A DNA stretch of 22,190 nucleotides, taken from IMG/VR virus record IMGVR_UViG_3300049003_000003, positions 1 to 22,190 of that record; one strand, given 5' to 3'. Positions within the stretch are counted from its first letter, which is position 1; each line of letters starts with the position of its first letter. This document shows, piece after piece, positions 19,948-22,190 of this stretch. Origin of the DNA: a virus. Both the position numbers and the translations under genes were made by a program. The notes beneath the pieces were generated by a model. The model searched no databases, had not been told where the DNA came from, and was given only the letters and a program-made list of their open reading frames with translations.

Positions 19948-20570
19948 GACAGGCCCTCGAGCGTCGGCTCGGCGTCGGCCTGCTGCTCGTGCTTGATCCA
20001 GTCGAGGACGGCCTTCGCTTCGACAGGGGTCAGATCCGTCGGTGACTTGATCTCGCGGTCGATGACCTGAGCGACGGCGGCCAGCTTCGTCTCGCGGTCG
20101 ATGATGCCGAGGCGGGTCAGGCCGTCACCCAGTGCCTTGAGGTCCGCGTCAGAGATGCCGCCAGCCCGAGCGGGTGCCGGTGCGTCAGCGAGCGGCTGGA
20201 CGACGTAGGGCGCGCGCTTGCCCTTGGAGACGGCCAGGACGAGCGTCAGGGCCTTGGGGATGTGCGACAGATGGCTGACCCTGATCCCGCCGACGTCCAT
20301 GCCACCGAACCGCACAGCCGGGTCGCGGTAGAGCGTCATGCGGCGGCCGGCGTAGGTGGCTGCGTCCGGTCCCCACGCCGACACCAAGATGCGGCGCACC
20401 GTCTTGCTCGGCTTGAACGGTCGGCCGGGGAACTCGGCGAGGTGGATGTCGACGGGCTGCTCGGCGCTGCCCTTCTTGACCTCGGTGATGGTGAACGTGC
20501 GCGGGCCGGTCAGCAGGTCCTCGGCGTTGAGCTGGTCACTGCGCGGGATGATCGTGTCGGTCATGTCCAT
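19944..20570 (-). CDS. conserved phage protein of unknown function (recombination region)
   Basis: This 208-residue protein starts TDTIIPRSDQLNAEDLLTGP, continues with beta strands (TFTITEVKKGSAEQPVDIHL, RRILVSAWGPDAATYAGRRM, then RDPAVRFGGMDVGGIRVSHL) and ends with two helices (DADLKALGDGLTRLG, then PVEAKAVLDWIKHEQ). I recall similar proteins from actinophages next to YqaJ-type nucleases, without a known function. The beta-rich part could be a single-strand-binding or annealing fold, but no signature shows it. ATG at 20570 forms TGATG with the upstream gene and has GGAGG 9-10 nt upstream. Confidence 0.7.
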   Translation of the reverse strand: MDMTDTIIPRSDQLNAEDLLTGPRTFTITEVKKGSAEQPVDIHLAEFPGRPFKPSKTVRRILVSAWGPDAATYAGRRMTLYRDPAVRFGGMDVGGIRVSHLSHIPKALTLVLAVSKGKRAPYVVQPLADAPAPARAGGISDADLKALGDGLTRLGIIDRETKLAAVAQVIDREIKSPTDLTPVEAKAVLDWIKHEQQADAEPTLEGLS

Positions 20571-21196
20571 CAGGCGACGCCTCCAAATAGGTCGCCTTGA
20601 GACAGGCGATTAGCAATGACTTCGCAGTACCGTTCTTCGATCTCGACGCCGATAGCGCGGCGGCCTTGTGCGCGAGCGGCAAGCAACGTGGCGCCAGACC
20701 CGGCGAATGGATCGGCGATAATGCCGGGCGGGCACTTCTGGATTAGCCGCTCCATGAGGGAGACGGGCTTGGGCGTCGGGTGATCGACGCGGCTCGCCGG
20801 TATCCGGTTGGTGCGGATTACGGTCCCTTCGCGGGTGCCGGTGAAGCCGTCGCCGAGGACGTAGACCTCCTCATGGGAAGGACCCCACGGCAGACTCAGG
20901 TCACCCATGCCGGGCCACTCGCCCTTGTCCCACACGAGGAGGGCACGAGTGGCTGCAGGACGAGCTACACGCCAGGTTCCGAACACGATGGCCGGGCGGT
21001 CACCCCAAATGGCTAGGGCGTCGTCTCGTGCCGTCAGCGTGGTGTCGCCCTTGATCTGGTTCGGCTTCCAGCCCGAGACGTAGGCCATCCCGTAGGGCGG
21101 GTCCGTCACCAGCACGTCGGCGATCAGCCAGTCCTGGATCTCGCGGCAGTCGCCGTGGTGAAGGAATACGTCGTCGTCGGCGTAGTAGAGAGTCAT
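20570..21196 (-). CDS. beta-type N4/N6 DNA methyltransferase
   Basis: This 208-residue methyltransferase has catalytic DPPYGM (32-37) before the AdoMet-binding DPFAGSG (162-168), which is the beta-class order. HPTPKPVSLMERLI is the conserved pre-motif helix. LVWDKGEWPGMG and HEEVYVLGDG are typical strands. It methylates adenine N6 or cytosine N4; sequence alone does not tell which. ATG at 21196 overlaps the HNH-AP2 stop by 4 nt. It lacks a long target-recognition domain. Confidence 0.9.
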   Translation of the reverse strand: MTLYYADDDVFLHHGDCREIQDWLIADVLVTDPPYGMAYVSGWKPNQIKGDTTLTARDDALAIWGDRPAIVFGTWRVARPAATRALLVWDKGEWPGMGDLSLPWGPSHEEVYVLGDGFTGTREGTVIRTNRIPASRVDHPTPKPVSLMERLIQKCPPGIIADPFAGSGATLLAARAQGRRAIGVEIEERYCEVIANRLSQGDLFGGVA

Positions 21197-21690
21197 GCCG
21201 CACGCTCGCCGGGGGCGGGGAAGTTGACGGTGGCGTACTCGCCGTGCAGCTCACGCGCGGCGGCGTCGTAAGCGCAGGCGGCTTCCTCGGCGGTCGAGTA
21301 GTAACCAAGGTGACGAGGCCGCTGGCCGCTGACGGCTATGTACGCCCGCCACTTGTCGTGCCCCTTGTGCCAGGACACCCCCTTGAATCCAGACGAGTTG
21401 TCCAGGCGACGGCGGCTGTTTTGGAGGTTCTCCCCAGTCGTGACTTCTCGGAGGTTCAGGCGCCGGTTGTCCAGGCCGTTGCCGTTGCGGTGATCTGTCC
21501 TCTCGAACCCGGTGAGGAACTTGTGCAGCAGCAACCTCGTGCGCTTTCCGTTCCGCCGGACCTCCCGGATCGCGTACACGTTCCGACCGTTCTGGCGCGC
21601 GTGCCACTTGTGGGCAAGCACGCGCTCGGCGTCGGCCGCGTCAACAATGGCGACGTAGCCCTGCGACAGAGGTACTTCGACGATGGTCAC
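21193..21690 (-). CDS. HNH endonuclease with AP2 DNA-binding domain
   Basis: This 165-residue protein is a homing-type HNH-AP2 enzyme. The first part (VAIVDAADAERVLAHKWHAR) is the common N-terminal module. The HNH site is LLLHKFLTG (H56) with TDHRNGNGLDNRRLNL (D66-H67, N69, N78). NLQNSRRR is the NUMOD-like linker. The AP2 domain (103-157) reads KGVSWHKGHDKWRAYI, then GYYSTAEEAACAYDAAAREL and NFP. GTG at 21690 has GGAGA 9 nt upstream and is coupled on both sides by 4-nt overlaps, so the homing gene is fully embedded in the operon. Confidence 0.9.
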   Translation of the reverse strand: MTIVEVPLSQGYVAIVDAADAERVLAHKWHARQNGRNVYAIREVRRNGKRTRLLLHKFLTGFERTDHRNGNGLDNRRLNLREVTTGENLQNSRRRLDNSSGFKGVSWHKGHDKWRAYIAVSGQRPRHLGYYSTAEEAACAYDAAARELHGEYATVNFPAPGERAA

Positions 21691-22190
21691 AGGATCATCT
21701 CCATCTCGACGACGCGCTCCGTCATCGGGAAGCCAGCGACAGCGGTCTCGTAAGCAGCCACCATCTCCGCCGCCGCTTCCTCGAACTTGATGACGGCGGT
21801 TTCGATCGCGTCGAACCACTGCTGATCTGGATAGACGCGCTTCACCCAGAGAGGCATCCCGCCCGCATAGCTGATGTAGTCACACCAGGCGCGGCCACTG
21901 ACCAGAAGGCCCGCCTGCAACTGCGCGAAGTTCTCCGCGGGCACCTGGCCGTCGAGAACGGTCTGGAGCTGCTTTTTCTGGCGGCGGGACTTGACCTCGA
22001 TCAGGCCGTCATCACCGACCAGGCCGTCGGGGGAGTAGCCGATGCGGAACGTGCGCCCGTCGACCGTGAACTCGCGGACCATGAACCCGACCGTGTCGAC
22101 GATGACGCCGCGCCACTCCTCGTACGTGGCGACGGCGCGCGGCTCGTCTTCGTGGCCCCGCAGCATGTCGTCGGACACGAAGACCGGGTC
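21687..22190 (-). CDS. YqaJ-like viral recombinase/exonuclease (partial, 5' end off window)
   Basis: The visible 167 C-terminal residues fit the YqaJ/lambda-exonuclease family. DMLRGHEDEPRAVATYEEW is the helix with the conserved RG and Glu. YSPDGLVGDDGLIEVKSRR has the catalytic Asp and the E-x-K pair. QVPAENFAQLQAGLLVSGRA is the typical following helix. The frame is open to the right edge with no convincing start, so the protein begins outside. It would resect double-stranded ends for phage recombination. A long C-terminal helix (FDAIETAVIKFEEAAAEMVA) ends it. Confidence 0.85.
   Translation of the reverse strand, partial: DPVFVSDDMLRGHEDEPRAVATYEEWRGVIVDTVGFMVREFTVDGRTFRIGYSPDGLVGDDGLIEVKSRRQKKQLQTVLDGQVPAENFAQLQAGLLVSGRAWCDYISYAGGMPLWVKRVYPDQQWFDAIETAVIKFEEAAAEMVAAYETAVAGFPMTERVVEMEMIL

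Noticed and set aside
1-22190. CRISPR array, insertion sequence, attachment site
   Set aside because: No regularly spaced repeats, transposase, integrase or att-like core was found on either strand.

Overview
The window is a high-GC stretch in which every supported gene lies on the minus strand. It looks like most of the packaging/head and replication/recombination halves of a tailed actinobacterial siphophage or its prophage. Support for an actinobacterial host includes many GTG starts, a WhiB regulator, a DUF732-like lipoprotein, an FDXHR zinc protein, and DUF6221- and DUF6131-like proteins. No integrase, lysin or tail gene is inside the window, so lifestyle cannot be decided. The right-hand gene (YqaJ-type nuclease) runs off the end, and the next structural gene begins at the left edge.

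Layout in transcription order (right to left). (1) 22190-18877, recombination and DNA modification: YqaJ-like exonuclease, HNH-AP2 endonuclease, a beta-type N4/N6 DNA methyltransferase, a conserved protein of unknown function, a 30-residue membrane microprotein, a Dam-type adenine methyltransferase, a VRR-NUC nuclease, a small zinc ribbon; then a cytosine-C5 methyltransferase (18880-18155). (2) 18158-16682, regulation: an excisionase-like HTH, WhiB with an extra C-terminal zinc module, two small proteins and a GIY-YIG protein. (3) 16682-14662, replication: a helicase-loader/initiator-like protein, whose gene contains a repeat cluster that may be an origin, and a DnaB-N/RecA-fold helicase with an unusual Walker A motif. 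(4) 14665-9711, a dense train of small genes, mostly unknown, many joined by 4-nt ATGA/GTGA overlaps. It includes zinc-binding, membrane, FDXHR, DUF6221 and SNase-like proteins, one frameshifted zinc-protein gene, and a 300-aa HTH protein at the end. (5) 9710-9459, the only long non-coding gap, holding a strong stem-loop terminator that probably separates early and late transcription. (6) 9458-7440, small membrane proteins, a lipoprotein and two HNH endonucleases. (7) 7439-21, a PrimPol-like domain protein with a possible leaderless promoter, a membrane protein, small and large terminase, portal, MuF/VG15-like protein, scaffold, decoration protein and major capsid protein.

The head-gene order is the standard siphophage order. 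The replication genes suggest the phage brings its own initiator, helicase and primase-like protein and relies on the host polymerase. Three methyltransferases of different classes within about 3 kb suggest protection of phage DNA against host restriction. Gene starts were chosen by Shine-Dalgarno (SD) sequences and stop-start overlaps. As a result several are shorter than the longest open frame, and five complete genes under 60 codons were found by reading the overlaps.
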